Source of the DNA: Bacteroidales bacterium
GTDB taxonomy: Bacteria; Bacteroidota; Bacteroidia; Bacteroidales; UBA7960
Reading direction: 5' to 3'
NCBI GenBank assembly: GCA_003559855.1
Contig: PWJZ01000015.1
Location: forward strand, 1-37,312
Length of the DNA: 37,312 nucleotides
The notes beneath the pieces were generated by a model. It made no database searches. It was not told the origin of the DNA and saw only the letters and a list, made by a program, of their open reading frames with translations. Both the position numbers and the translations under genes were made by a program. Below are positions 1 to 9,517 of the stretch, one piece after another. Each line of letters starts with the position of its first letter. Position 1 is the stretch's first letter.

Positions 1-17
1 CAAGTAATCCTTCCTCA

Positions 18-2036
18 CTATCAATCGTACCAAAGTGGAATTGAAATAAAGAATTGTTGACACGACTTATTTCTATTTATTCTATCAATCGTACCAAAGT
101 GGAATTGAAATATCAGGCAAATCTCCAACAATAAATACCCTATTATCTATCAATCGTACCAAAGTGGAATTGAAATCACATCGCCTCTTTCTCTTCTTGG
201 TTTTTCTATTCTCTATCAATCGTACCAAAGTGGAATTGAAATAAATGTGATGTGTTTTACCGCACATCGGACGGGCCTATCAATCGTACCAAAGTGGAAT
301 TGAAATGTAGAAAGGACATTCTGCCCGGGGTCAACATAAGCTATCAATCGTACCAAAGTGGAATTGAAATCCAGGAATATCTAAAAAAGTTATTGGCAAA
401 TATGACTATCAATCGTACCAAAGTGGAATTGAAATCAATAATATCTTTTGCTTTTTTGAACAATCCGTCCTGACTATCAATCGTACCAAAGTGGAATTGA
501 AATACGGGCCTCAGCGGTCAATCCTTTTACCGGGAACGGTAACTATCAATCGTACCAAAGTGGAATTGAAATTTATGATAGTGCGTGCCGTCATCGGTGC
601 GTTCTATTCTATCAATCGTACCAAAGTGGAATTGAAATACGTTAATTGCTTTTTGACCGATTGTAAGTTCCAGGCTATCAATCGTACCAAAGTGGAATTG
701 AAATTCAAATCGATAATTGTTTCTTTTGCAATACTTAAACTATCAATCGTACCAAAGTGGAATTGAAATCTGCATATGCTTCTGCTTGTTCTTCAATCTC
801 AAATACTCTATCAATCGTACCAAAGTGGAATTGAAATTAGCTAAGGCAGCACCGGCATAATTCTGAGCCGATAAGCTATCAATCGTACCAAAGTGGAATT
901 GAAATTTGAAGAACCTGTTAATGAAATATAATCTGTTGCTTTTTCCTATCAATCGTACCAAAGTGGAATTGAAATTCGAAACCTCTTGCAACAGTATAGG
1001 CGGTATGTTCTATCAATCGTACCAAAGTGGAATTGAAATTTTCGATTAATTTACATAAAAAACTTTTTTATGAATCTATCAATCGTACCAAAGTGGAATT
1101 GAAATAAGTTGATAACATAAGGTAATATTATAGGACACACGTAACTATCAATCGTACCAAAGTGGAATTGAAATCTGCTCAGCGTACAGCTGGTTATGAT
1201 GGAGCAGGTCTATCAATCGTACCAAAGTGGAATTGAAATATGCTAATGAAGTAATATCAGAGATATGGTATTGTCTATCAATCGTACCAAAGTGGAATTG
1301 AAATTAATATATTAAAATTTTAGTTTTTAAGGCTATTTTCTATCAATCGTACCAAAGTGGAATTGAAATGGTGGAATGAGTATGGGATTCTATGCCAGCC
1401 TGCGTTCTATCAATCGTACCAAAGTGGAATTGAAATCCTCTCCCGTTGCCCTACTATACCTTTCACTAAAAACTATCAATCGTACCAAAGTGGAATTGAA
1501 ATGGATGTAACCCCCTAATTGTAGTATCAAAAGAACGTAATCTATCAATCGTACCAAAGTGGAATTGAAATTAATTTTACATTTTATAACACAGCATAGC
1601 AACCATTCTATCAATCGTACCAAAGTGGAATTGAAATTGAGTGCCAGTCGTCATTTGTAATCCAACGTGTAAGCTATCAATCGTACCAAAGTGGAATTGA
1701 AATACATGTATAGTTTTGAAGTTTACCCATATTCTGAAAACCCTATCAATCGTACCAAAGTGGAATTGAAATTTCCATATCGGCTGCTGCTGCTATCGGG
1801 TCAGACACTATCAATCGTACCAAAGTGGAATTGAAATCAGCTAAGATGGCGTTCAATGCCGCTTTTCTGGCTTCCTATCAATCGTACCAAAGTGGAATTG
1901 AAATGCTATTCAATCTTACAGGCTTTATACCCGGGCCGCTCTATCAATCGTACCAAAGTGGAATTGAAATGAAGGTGCCTGAAAAAAACAGGGTATTGGT
2001 TCTGTGCTATCAATCGTACCAAAGTGGAATTGAAAT
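18..2036 (+). CRISPR. CRISPR array, 31 repeats and 30 spacers, no cas genes in window
   Basis: A 30-base repeat starting CTATCAATCG and ending GAATTGAAAT occurs 31 times, the first at 18-47 and the last at 2007-2036. I saw no base differences between copies. The spacers are 34 to 40 bases long and all different. The repeat ends in ATTGAAAT, which resembles the 8-base 5-prime crRNA handle (ATTGAAA plus one base) of type I-A/I-B and III systems. This suggests transcription on the plus strand with leader and cas genes to the left of base 1. Bases 1-17 are probably the tail of another spacer, so the array is cut by the window edge. The right-hand end should be the oldest, yet its last repeat is still perfect. 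Subtype cannot be decided without cas genes. Open frames that run through the array are artefacts of the repeat. Confidence 0.98.
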
Positions 2037-2040
2037 TTAA

Positions 2041-3326
2041 TTATATTAATAATTGCGGCATTTTTCGATGCCGGGCAGCCATTTCGTATGCATATGCTAT
2101 TTCTAACAGTACCGGTTCGCTCCATGCTTTTCCAAAGAATGATATTCCTACAGGCAGGTTGTCTACGTATCCCATGGGCAGGGTAATGTTGGGGTAGCCT
2201 GCATATGCTGCCGGCGATGAGCTGCCAAGCTGGAAGCTGTCGCCATTTACCAGGTCGGTTTTCCATGCGGGGCTACCTGTTGGTGCAACGATAGCATCGA
2301 GGTTGTGCTTATCCATAATGCGGTCGACACCTTTTTCCCTGCTGCCTTTGTGCATCATGGCAAGGGCTTTCCTGTATTCCGGCGAACTCAGGTCGCCTTT
2401 CTCCTGAGCCATTTCAAGGTAACGCTGGTTGTGATATCGCAGGCTGATGGAGTCGGAACGGTTGAATTCAATAAGCTCTTCAAGGCTTTTGACAGGAGCA
2501 TCTTCACCCAGCGAAGCAAAGTATCTGTTCAGTCCGTCCTTGTATTCATACAACATTACCCGGAAGGCATGCTGCCCGGTACCGGGCTTAAGGATATCAT
2601 TGACCTTCACAATTTCGGCACCCTTGCTTTTAAGAATATCGATTGCCCGGTACATAAGCGTATCTACCTTAAAGTTCCTTCCAACCGGTGCTGTGAAGAA
2701 GCCTATTTTTTTTCCCTGCAGTCCGTTTTTATTTAAAAACCGGGTATAATCCGTATGGTATTTTCCTTTGCTTTTCAAAGTTTTTTCATCATCGGGGTCA
2801 ACACCTGTCAATGCACCCAGGGCAACAGCTGCATCTCTGACGCTTCGTGCCATAGGCCCGGCGATATCCATAGAATAAGCTATCGGTATCACTCCTGACC
2901 GGCCGACCAATCCGACTGTAGGTTTAATACCTACGATGCCGGTTGCATGTGAAGGGCACACTATTGAGCCGTTGGTTTCGGTTCCTATGGCAGTCATTGT
3001 GAGGTTGGCGGATACCACTTTGCCGCAATATCTAATGCATCAGGATTAACTGTGATGATTGAGCTAAGAGAAGGCCCGTTCCTGTCAATGGCTTCAATCC
3101 TGCCAAGATATGCGCTGACCACTTCGGTAATGGTAAAATCACCATCCAGGTATCCCTGCTGAAGAGTGGCAATATCTATTTCCATGTAAGGAAAAATAAG
3201 AGGATCAGAATATTTGTCTTCTTTAATCAGGGTTTCACAGGACAACTGCAAAACAAGGGCGCCAATGATAAAGATATGAGCAAATCTATCTGAAATAAAA
3301 TTTTTGATAATTATTTTCATCATCAT
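2041..3326 (-). pseudogene. Amidase-signature family protein, broken by internal deletion and frameshift
   Basis: Two reading frames on the minus strand make up one amidase. The N-terminal frame (3326 down to 2994) begins with a hydrophobic export signal ending in a weak lipobox-like LQLSC, then the family's N-terminal helices up to NPDALDIAA. The C-terminal frame (to 2041) starts inside the core at VSANLTMTAIGTETNGSIVCPS and continues to a normal C-terminus. The frames are out of register where they meet, near 3010-3020. Family members have roughly 110 residues between these points, including the catalytic lysine (KDNI-type motif) and the cis-serine (GSSxGS-type motif) of the Ser-cisSer-Lys triad. 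Both are missing; only the nucleophile-region GSI motif remains. I infer an inactive gene. Its stop codon lies 5 bases from the last CRISPR repeat. An assembly error could look the same. Confidence 0.88.
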
Positions 3327-3507
3327 GGTTTTTAAAATTGTTTAAAAATGTTAATTGTCAAATCAGAAACAGGTGATCATTTGTCACGTAACAAGCCGGT
3401 AACGATTGCCGGGTAACTGTTGATGAATTACGAGTTATGAATTTCAAGTGTTATACAAACCAAACCTATGAACTTCTCAACAGGTAAACCATTAATACTT
3501 GTAAAAA

Positions 3508-4512
3508 TTACTTGTTTTCTTTGAAAAGCTTATCATAATAGGCATATATCAGCGGAGACCCGCCTGTATGGACAAAAACAACCGTTTTATCTTTTGGTAT
3601 TTTTCCCGATTTAACATAAGAGATAAGCCCTGTCATTGCTTTCGATGTATATACGGGGCATAAGAACAAACCTTCCAGTCTTGCAAATAGCCTGATTGTC
3701 TCCAGGCATTCTTTTGTCGGAATTCCATAACCCTGCCCGATAAATCTGTCATCAATAATAATTTCATCGTTCGGAACATGTTCTGAATTAAGATGTTTCA
3801 AAGTTTTGTCTGCCAGGCCGGTTACTATTTCCATGGCTTGTTGTGATTTATGCAGCACGCTAAAGCCAATGATTTTCGTATTCAGATTATTTTTCAAAAT
3901 ACCTGCAACAAGCCCTGCTTGCGTTCCGCCACTACCTGTAGCAGTAATGATATAGTCTGGGTTACTTTCACCAGCTTGCTTCATTTGGGTAATGATCTCA
4001 TCGGCACAATCAACGTAGCCTAATGATCCAAGCAAATTTGAGCCGCCGAAAGGTATCACATAAGGTTTTCCTCCCTGCTTTTTTACTTTTTCGGCAATTT
4101 TGTTCATTGCTTGTAAATAATCATCACCCGGTTTGGCAGGAACTATTTCGGCACCCATGATATTCATAAGGAGGGCGTTTCCGTTGTTATTGAAAGCATC
4201 GTTCTGCTTTGGTATCAATTCTTTACAAACGACAATCGATTTAAGTCCCAACCGGCAGGCAGAGCTGACAAGCAGTCTTGCTGCATTAGATTGATAATGC
4301 CCGGCAATTATCAAAGTATCGCAATTTGAAGCTATTGCATCACCGATTATCCTTTCATATTTCCTTAATTTGTTGCCTCCCTCGCCTCTGCCGCCCTCAT
4401 CGTCTCTCTTCATATATATTTTTGTTCCCCCAAGGTATTCCGATAACCGTGGTAAAAATTCAAGCGGGGTTGCTTTATTGATCAAGCCGGTCAATTTTTC
4501 GCCAGATGCCAT
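3508..4512 (-). CDS. PLP-dependent D-cysteine desulfhydrase / ACC deaminase-family enzyme
   Basis: A 334-residue fold-type II PLP enzyme. The segment GGNKLRK places the probable cofactor-binding lysine at K48. A QSN motif at 74-76 is where the family has its substrate-carboxylate contact (usually QSNHxR, here QSNAAR). A glycine-rich phosphate-binding loop (TGSGGTQAG) and a C-terminal HTGGSP also fit. Family members convert D-cysteine to pyruvate, H2S and ammonia, or deaminate ACC, D-serine-type substrates or L-cysteate; sequence alone does not choose between these. The replacement of the usual His after QSN may change specificity. Length is normal for the family (about 330). It starts at an ATG and stands alone, with about 200 non-coding bases separating it from the carbamoyltransferase upstream. 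Confidence 0.85.
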   Translation of the reverse strand: MASGEKLTGLINKATPLEFLPRLSEYLGGTKIYMKRDDEGGRGEGGNKLRKYERIIGDAIASNCDTLIIAGHYQSNAARLLVSSACRLGLKSIVVCKELIPKQNDAFNNNGNALLMNIMGAEIVPAKPGDDYLQAMNKIAEKVKKQGGKPYVIPFGGSNLLGSLGYVDCADEIITQMKQAGESNPDYIITATGSGGTQAGLVAGILKNNLNTKIIGFSVLHKSQQAMEIVTGLADKTLKHLNSEHVPNDEIIIDDRFIGQGYGIPTKECLETIRLFARLEGLFLCPVYTSKAMTGLISYVKSGKIPKDKTVVFVHTGGSPLIYAYYDKLFKENK

Positions 4513-4719
4513 ATCTGTATGATTTCTGAAATAAGAATTATTACTATGATAAGTTTTTTATGAACCTGTTAAAAAAAGATTATAGCTGTTGGTTATATTT
4601 GACAATTATTAGCTTTTTTATTATAACAACAGTACCATTTTAAAAACAATGGTCGGTTTGGCTTTACATATAGCTAAAACAATATCAAAAACTTTTCATG
4701 TATCGGCATAAAATGTCAA

Positions 4720-5721
4720 TTATGCACCAAGAGTAGCTATCATAACAGCTTTAATTGTATGTAGCCTGTTTTCAGCCTGGTCGAATACTATTGAATGCTC
4801 TGATTCGAATACGTCGTCGGTTACTTCCATACCATTTAGTCCGAATTTTTGGTATATCTCTTCACCTATGGTGGTTTCGCGGTTATGGAAAGCGGGCAGG
4901 CAATGCAGAAACTTTACTTTCGGATTACCGGTTTTTTTTATAACATCCATGTTGACCTGGTATGGTTTCAGCAGGGCAATGCGTTCCTTCCATACTTCGT
5001 CAAGTTCACCCATCGACACCCATACATCGGTATATAGGAAATCGGTGTTTTTCACTGCTTTGTCAACATTGTCGGTAACGGTGATCTTTGCCCCGGTTTC
5101 CCCGGCTATTTCACGGCATTTAGCAACAAGTTTTTCGTCTGGTTGTATTGTTTCCGGGGCCGCAGCCCTGAAGTCCATGCCCATTTTTGCAGCACCTGCC
5201 ATCAGTGAATTTCCTACATTGTTGCGTGCATCACCCAAATAACAGAAAGAGATGTTATTCAGTGGCTTATCGCAATGCTCTATCATGGTCATAAAATCAG
5301 CAAGGATTTGTGTAGGATGAAATTCGTCTGTAAGTCCGTTCCAAACCGGAACATTAGAATATTCTGCGAGTTCTTCAACGGTTTTTTGTGCAAACCCCCG
5401 GTACTCAATACCATCATACATGCGTCCCAGGACACGGGCGGTATCTTTCATGGATTCCTTATGTCCGATCTGGCTGCCGGAAGGCCCTAAATATGTCACC
5501 AATGCACCCTGGTCAAAAGCAGCTACTTCAAAAGCACAGCGCGTGCGTGTGGAGGATTTCTCAAAAATCAAAGCAATGTTCTTCCCTTTAAGCCTTTGCT
5601 GCTCGGTACCGGCATATTTTGCCTTTTTCAAATCTGCCGAAAGCTCAAGTAAAAACATGATCTCACGTGGAGTGAAATCCAATAGCTTCAAAAAACTCCT
5701 GTTTCTCAAATTAAATCCCAT
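4720..5721 (-). CDS. argF: Ornithine carbamoyltransferase
   Basis: A 333-residue enzyme that exchanges carbamoyl phosphate and ornithine for citrulline and phosphate. Visible motifs are STRT at 57-60 (carbamoyl-phosphate loop), HPTQ at 135-138, the ornithine-loop SMG at 236-238 and HCLP at 273-276 with the catalytic cysteine. The sequence is close to the E. coli ArgF/ArgI and Enterococcus ArcB type throughout. The start at 5721 is preceded by a good Shine-Dalgarno AAGGAG (plus-strand 5731-5738), unusual in this window. Many Bacteroidetes make arginine through N-succinylornithine with a different transcarbamylase, so this true OTC could be catabolic (arginine deiminase-type); no arcA or arcC gene is nearby to settle it. 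Only the direction of flux is uncertain. Confidence 0.95.
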   Translation of the reverse strand: MGFNLRNRSFLKLLDFTPREIMFLLELSADLKKAKYAGTEQQRLKGKNIALIFEKSSTRTRCAFEVAAFDQGALVTYLGPSGSQIGHKESMKDTARVLGRMYDGIEYRGFAQKTVEELAEYSNVPVWNGLTDEFHPTQILADFMTMIEHCDKPLNNISFCYLGDARNNVGNSLMAGAAKMGMDFRAAAPETIQPDEKLVAKCREIAGETGAKITVTDNVDKAVKNTDFLYTDVWVSMGELDEVWKERIALLKPYQVNMDVIKKTGNPKVKFLHCLPAFHNRETTIGEEIYQKFGLNGMEVTDDVFESEHSIVFDQAENRLHTIKAVMIATLGA

Positions 5722-5730
5722 ATTTTTATT

Positions 5731-5738
5731 CTCCTTTT
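5731..5738 (-). promoter_or_regulatory. Shine-Dalgarno site of argF
   Basis: On the minus strand the sequence AAAAGGAG lies about 9 bases before the ATG at 5721. Most genes here have no such match, as expected for Bacteroidetes, so this site stands out and supports the chosen start. Confidence 0.6.
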
Positions 5739-5796
5739 ATTTATGAATACCTTAAATTCTAAAATGAATTATAAATGAATTAATAAATGATTTAAT

Positions 5797-6013
5797 AAAA
5801 TCCCAAATCCCAAGCTCCAAATTCCAAATAAATTCCAAACTTCAAATCCCAAATTCAAAACAATAAGTGTGCTTTTCGATTTTTTAGTTAAAGTATTTTA
5901 GTTTACATGTTTGGTTATTGAATTATTGAATATTGGAATTTATTTGTTATTTGATAATTGTTATTTGTTATTTAACTATAGTTATTTGCTATTTTCTATT
6001 TGCTATTATAACT
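5797..6013. repeat. Intergenic imperfect palindrome of Bacteroidetes type
   Basis: The gene-free stretch 5722-6083 holds runs such as AAATCCCAAATCCC and CCAAATTCCAAATAAATTCC on its left side. On its right side are roughly complementary runs (ATTGGAATTTATTTGTTATT, TTTGATAATTGTTATTTG). The halves can fold into a long imperfect hairpin. A related element lies at 13079-13183. No gene was found in the stretch. Confidence 0.5.
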
Positions 6014-6083
6014 AATTACCGATTGAATCCCGATCCTTCGGGATTACCGACCACCTCTCACTCTCCACTCACAATCACTCTCA

Positions 6084-6722
6084 TCACGGTGGCAAATAAA
6101 ACCTTGTAATTCCCACGGGATAATCTTGGTTGACTGCTTCTGCAATATATTTGTAATCATCAGGGTTTTCAACAAAATCAAGTTCGTTGATGTCCAATAT
6201 CAAAATTCGTAATTTTGGTTGCTGGTTCAGATATTGGAAATAACTATCCTGTATCTTTTGCAGGTATTCGTCCTGAATATTTTGCTCGAAGTTCCGCCCC
6301 CGTTTTTTTATGTTTGCCTGGAGTTTTTCAACTTTTACGTAAAGGTGTACCAGCAGGTCGGGTTTCGGCACATTTGCTTCCATAATATTGAACAATGTTC
6401 TGAAGAGTTGATATTCGTCATCGCCCAATGTTTTTCTTGCAAATATCAGTGATTTATTCAGGAAATAGTCGGAGATAGTAAGTGATTGGAATAGGTCTAA
6501 GCCCGGCAGTTCTTTTATCAGCTGCTGGTATCTTTCAGCCAGGAATGACAATTCGAGCGGGAATGCGTATTTGGCGGTGTCCTGGTAAAATTTTTCAAGA
6601 AACGGGTTACCCTTGAATTGTTCAAGTATAAGCTTTCCGTTGAATTGTTCTGCCAGCATTTTAGCCAGTGTTGTTTTGCCGGCTGCGATGTTTCCTTCGA
6701 TAGAGATGTAGTTGTAGTCCAT
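6084..6722 (-). CDS. Deoxynucleoside kinase (dGK/dCK family)
   Basis: A 212-residue P-loop kinase that phosphorylates deoxynucleosides for salvage. The N-terminus reads ISIEGNIAAGKTT with the Walker A loop at about residues 10-18. The lid region is rich in arginines (KKRGRNFEQ), and the length is normal for bacterial dNKs. I chose the ATG at 6722 because it places the P-loop at the usual distance from the start. A longer frame to 6782 overlaps folK and adds residues with no family counterpart. It follows folK by 7 bases, so the two are probably co-transcribed; this folK-dNK pair is common in Bacteroidetes. Substrate preference cannot be read from the sequence. Confidence 0.9.
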   Translation of the reverse strand: MDYNYISIEGNIAAGKTTLAKMLAEQFNGKLILEQFKGNPFLEKFYQDTAKYAFPLELSFLAERYQQLIKELPGLDLFQSLTISDYFLNKSLIFARKTLGDDEYQLFRTLFNIMEANVPKPDLLVHLYVKVEKLQANIKKRGRNFEQNIQDEYLQKIQDSYFQYLNQQPKLRILILDINELDFVENPDDYKYIAEAVNQDYPVGITRFYLPP

Positions 6723-6729
6723 GGGTCTG

Positions 6730-7233
6730 TTAGCTTCGTTGATTATGAATTTGACAGGGAAATACAGCATTATCGTCGTCACAAGCTTCTAGAAGCTGGC
6801 GGATTGTTTTACCAAAAACCGGATGCTTTAATCCCGGGTTGATGTCCGACATCGGAACCAGCACGAACTTACGTAAATGCATCCGAGGGTGTGGTATGTC
6901 AAGGTCTTTTTCATTAATAATCCGATCATTGTAAAAGAGAATATCTATATCAATGATCCTGGATTCCGTTACATTTTTTTTTCTTTTTCTGCCTATTTTA
7001 GATTCTATAAAAAGCACTGCAGAGAGAAGTTCTTCAGGCATTAACCCGGTTTCAACAAGGATTGCCTGGTTATAAAACATATTTTTACTTTCAAAGCCCC
7101 AGGGTTCGCTGCAATAAACAGGTGAACTGTCCCTGATTATTCCAATGTGTTTTCCTATCAGTTCTTTAGCTTTTTCAAAATTGGCGGCAACGTTACCTAT
7201 ATTTCCACCCAGCAATAAATAGACAGAGTTCAT
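6730..7233 (-). CDS. folK: 2-amino-4-hydroxy-6-hydroxymethyldihydropteridine pyrophosphokinase
   Basis: A 167-residue enzyme that transfers pyrophosphate from ATP to 6-hydroxymethyl-dihydropterin in folate synthesis. Diagnostic segments are LLLGGNIGN at the N-terminus, the SPVYCSEPWGF pterin loop, FYNQAI, IESKIGRKRKK (ATP side), RIIDIDIL with metal-binding aspartates, and IPHPRMHLRKFVL. Length and order are typical. It is the first gene of a two-gene unit with the deoxynucleoside kinase and diverges from sppA across about 340 bases. Confidence 0.96.
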   Translation of the reverse strand: MNSVYLLLGGNIGNVAANFEKAKELIGKHIGIIRDSSPVYCSEPWGFESKNMFYNQAILVETGLMPEELLSAVLFIESKIGRKRKKNVTESRIIDIDILFYNDRIINEKDLDIPHPRMHLRKFVLVPMSDINPGLKHPVFGKTIRQLLEACDDDNAVFPCQIHNQRS

Positions 7234-7577
7234 TCCTGTAAAACGTGTTTAAAGTATTGATTTATAATAATATATATTATTTAATGTTTGCGCTGTCAGT
7301 TTTTGATCCATATAACCCTCATGCCTTATTAATCCCTTTGCTTAACATAAACAGGCTGTTAGATCGTTTCATCACATTGCTCGTGAGATGGTTTCATTAA
7401 GTTCATTAACTTTTTTCTGTTTCAGCTAATAAGGAGTTTCATCATAAAAAAAATCCCTATGGCAAAAGTCATAAAAATTTTGTTATTTTAAAAAAAAATC
7501 GATTGAGATATAGTTGTTTATATTATTTTCGTAACGGATAATTCAAAATAATTCTAAACATTTAAATTTTAAATACC
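7234..7577. other. Divergent intergenic region folK / sppA
   Basis: No reading frame of note in these 344 bases. A candidate sppA promoter on the plus strand is TTG at 7503-7505 followed after 18 bases by TATTTTCG at 7524-7531, one base off the Bacteroidetes TAnnTTTG -7 element. The region is otherwise A+T-rich with no clear structure. Confidence 0.4.
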
Positions 7578-9350
7578 ATGAAACAATTTTTTAAATTCAT
7601 GTTTGCTTCGATGTTGGGTTTTTTCCTTACGTCTGTAATAATTTTTTTCATTTTAGCCGGCATTTTTGCTTCCATGGCTAGTTTTGCAAGAAAGGATATA
7701 GTTAAAGTTGACAAGAATTCCGTATTGCATTTGAAGTTTGACAAGGATATCATTGACAGGGGTGGCCGGGGCCCTTTTGAGGATTTTGATTTTATTTCCG
7801 GACGTCTTACTGCTTCAATAGGTTTGAATGAAGTTCTTGAGAACATTCGTAAGGCCAAGGAGGATGACAATATATCGGGTATTTTTCTTGATCTGGATAT
7901 TTTACAGGCCGGGTTTGCTACAACTGAAGAAATAAGGAAAGCATTGCTGGATTTTAAGGAATCGGATAAGTTTATTATAAGCTATGGCGAGGTATTTTCA
8001 CAAAACGCTTATTATTTGGGGTCTGTAGCAGATTATTTGTATCTTAATCCTGAGGGTACCATTGATTTCAGGGGGATAAATGCCCAGCTTTTATTTTTTA
8101 AGCACATGCTCGACAGATTGGGTATTGATGCACAGATTATCAGGCATGGAGAGTACAAGAGTGCCGGCGAGCCTTTTTTCCTTGACGAAATGAGTCCTGA
8201 AAACCGCGAGCAGACGCTTGCTTTTATAAGTTCTATATGGAATAATGTGGTTAAAGGTATATCTGAGACAAGGACATTGTCGGTTAATCATCTCAACTAT
8301 GTTGCCGATAATTTTCTTACCCGCACTGCCGGTAAAGCTTTTGAAAACGGGATGATTGACGGGGTAAAGTATTATGATGAGGTTTTGGATGAAATGCGTG
8401 TCAGGCTTGGGCTTGATGAGGGCGATGATATAAATTTCATAACATATTCGCGCTATAGGAATGCACCCAGACCTGAGTCTATGCCTTCTGTTGCATCCCG
8501 CGATAAAATTGCCGTTGTTTATGGTATGGGGACGATTATTTCAGGAGATGCCGGCGAACGGTTTATAGCATCAGACCGGATTGCAGCCGCTATTCGCAAA
8601 GCACGTTTGGATGAATCGGTAAAAGCCATTGTTTTCAGGATAAACTCAGGCGGAGGCAGTGCTCTTGCTTCAGATGTCATTTTGAGGGAAGTAAGGCTTG
8701 CTGCGAAGGAAAAGCCTGTCGTAGCCACTATGGGCGACGTAGCTGCATCAGGAGGATATTATATTGCATGTGCTGCAGACCATATAATAGCTAGCCCGAA
8801 TACCATTACAGGATCGATAGGAGTCTTTGGGCTTATACCAAACATGCAGGAATTTTTTAATGAAAAGCTGGGAATTACTTTCGACAATGTCAAAACAAAT
8901 GAGTTGTCAGACTTTGGTTCCTTTAATCGCCCCCTGACCGCAACTGAAGAGCAGATTATCAGGGAATTGATCGATGAGATTTATCAAAGTTTCATCAATC
9001 ATGTTGCCGAAGGAAGGGGATTGCCCGTTGAAACTATCGATAAGATAGGACGCGGACGGGTATGGAGTGGTGTTGATGCCAAAAGGATCGGACTGATCGA
9101 TGATTTCGGAGGCTTGCAATTGGCAGTGGAAAAAGCCGCCGAACTGGCTGAGATAGAAAAATACAGAATTGTCGAATACCCTAAAAGAAAAGATTTCTTT
9201 ACCCAGTTAATGGAAGAATTCGGAGGTGTCCAGGACAGATGGATACAAAAAAGACTTGGTGATAAATACAAATACATAGAACTGATAAATGAAGCCGAAC
9301 ATATAACCGGCATTCAGGCACGGTTACCGTATGAAATAATTTTACACTAA
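7578..9350 (+). CDS. sppA: Signal peptide peptidase SppA, long (67K) type
   Basis: A 590-residue membrane-anchored serine protease that degrades leftover signal peptides at the periplasmic face of the inner membrane. One N-terminal transmembrane helix (about 10-38) is followed by two tandem ClpP-like domains. The catalytic lysine is in GEYKSAGEPF (K194) of the first domain, and the nucleophile is in DVAASGGYYIA (S391) of the second. This is the split Ser/Lys dyad of E. coli SppA (K209/S409). The TITGSIGVFG segment after the serine is also conserved. The gene has its own terminator just downstream and appears monocistronic. Confidence 0.97.
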   Translation: MKQFFKFMFASMLGFFLTSVIIFFILAGIFASMASFARKDIVKVDKNSVLHLKFDKDIIDRGGRGPFEDFDFISGRLTASIGLNEVLENIRKAKEDDNISGIFLDLDILQAGFATTEEIRKALLDFKESDKFIISYGEVFSQNAYYLGSVADYLYLNPEGTIDFRGINAQLLFFKHMLDRLGIDAQIIRHGEYKSAGEPFFLDEMSPENREQTLAFISSIWNNVVKGISETRTLSVNHLNYVADNFLTRTAGKAFENGMIDGVKYYDEVLDEMRVRLGLDEGDDINFITYSRYRNAPRPESMPSVASRDKIAVVYGMGTIISGDAGERFIASDRIAAAIRKARLDESVKAIVFRINSGGGSALASDVILREVRLAAKEKPVVATMGDVAASGGYYIACAADHIIASPNTITGSIGVFGLIPNMQEFFNEKLGITFDNVKTNELSDFGSFNRPLTATEEQIIRELIDEIYQSFINHVAEGRGLPVETIDKIGRGRVWSGVDAKRIGLIDDFGGLQLAVEKAAELAEIEKYRIVEYPKRKDFFTQLMEEFGGVQDRWIQKRLGDKYKYIELINEAEHITGIQARLPYEIILH

Positions 9351-9370
9351 AGATAGCTTTGAGATATTAT

Positions 9371-9403
9371 AGCCGGAAGGGAAATACAGCTTCCGGCTTT
9401 TTT
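9371..9403 (+). terminator. Rho-independent terminator of sppA
   Basis: A nine-base perfect stem (AGCCGGAAG at 9371-9379 with CTTCCGGCT at 9390-9398) encloses a 10-base loop and is followed by a run of T. It lies about 20 bases after the sppA stop codon. Confidence 0.9.
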
Positions 9404-9517
9404 ATATGATGAGAAGGCAATCAGAAAAAAAATTAACTTAAAGATTTCATGGATTTTTAAAAAAAAAATATTATTTTTAGGGTTAGTTTGCAAACCATAA
9501 AAATCCAAAAAGCCATG

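Noticed and set aside
85-2040. Open reading frames crossing the CRISPR array on both strands
   Set aside because: They repeat the same translated peptide (such as NRTKVELK, NSTLVRLI, SYQSGIE) because the 30-base repeat lacks stops in some frames; they are artefacts.
2305-2749. Plus-strand frames of 143 and 100 residues
   Set aside because: They lie antisense to the amidase reading frame, which has clear family motifs.
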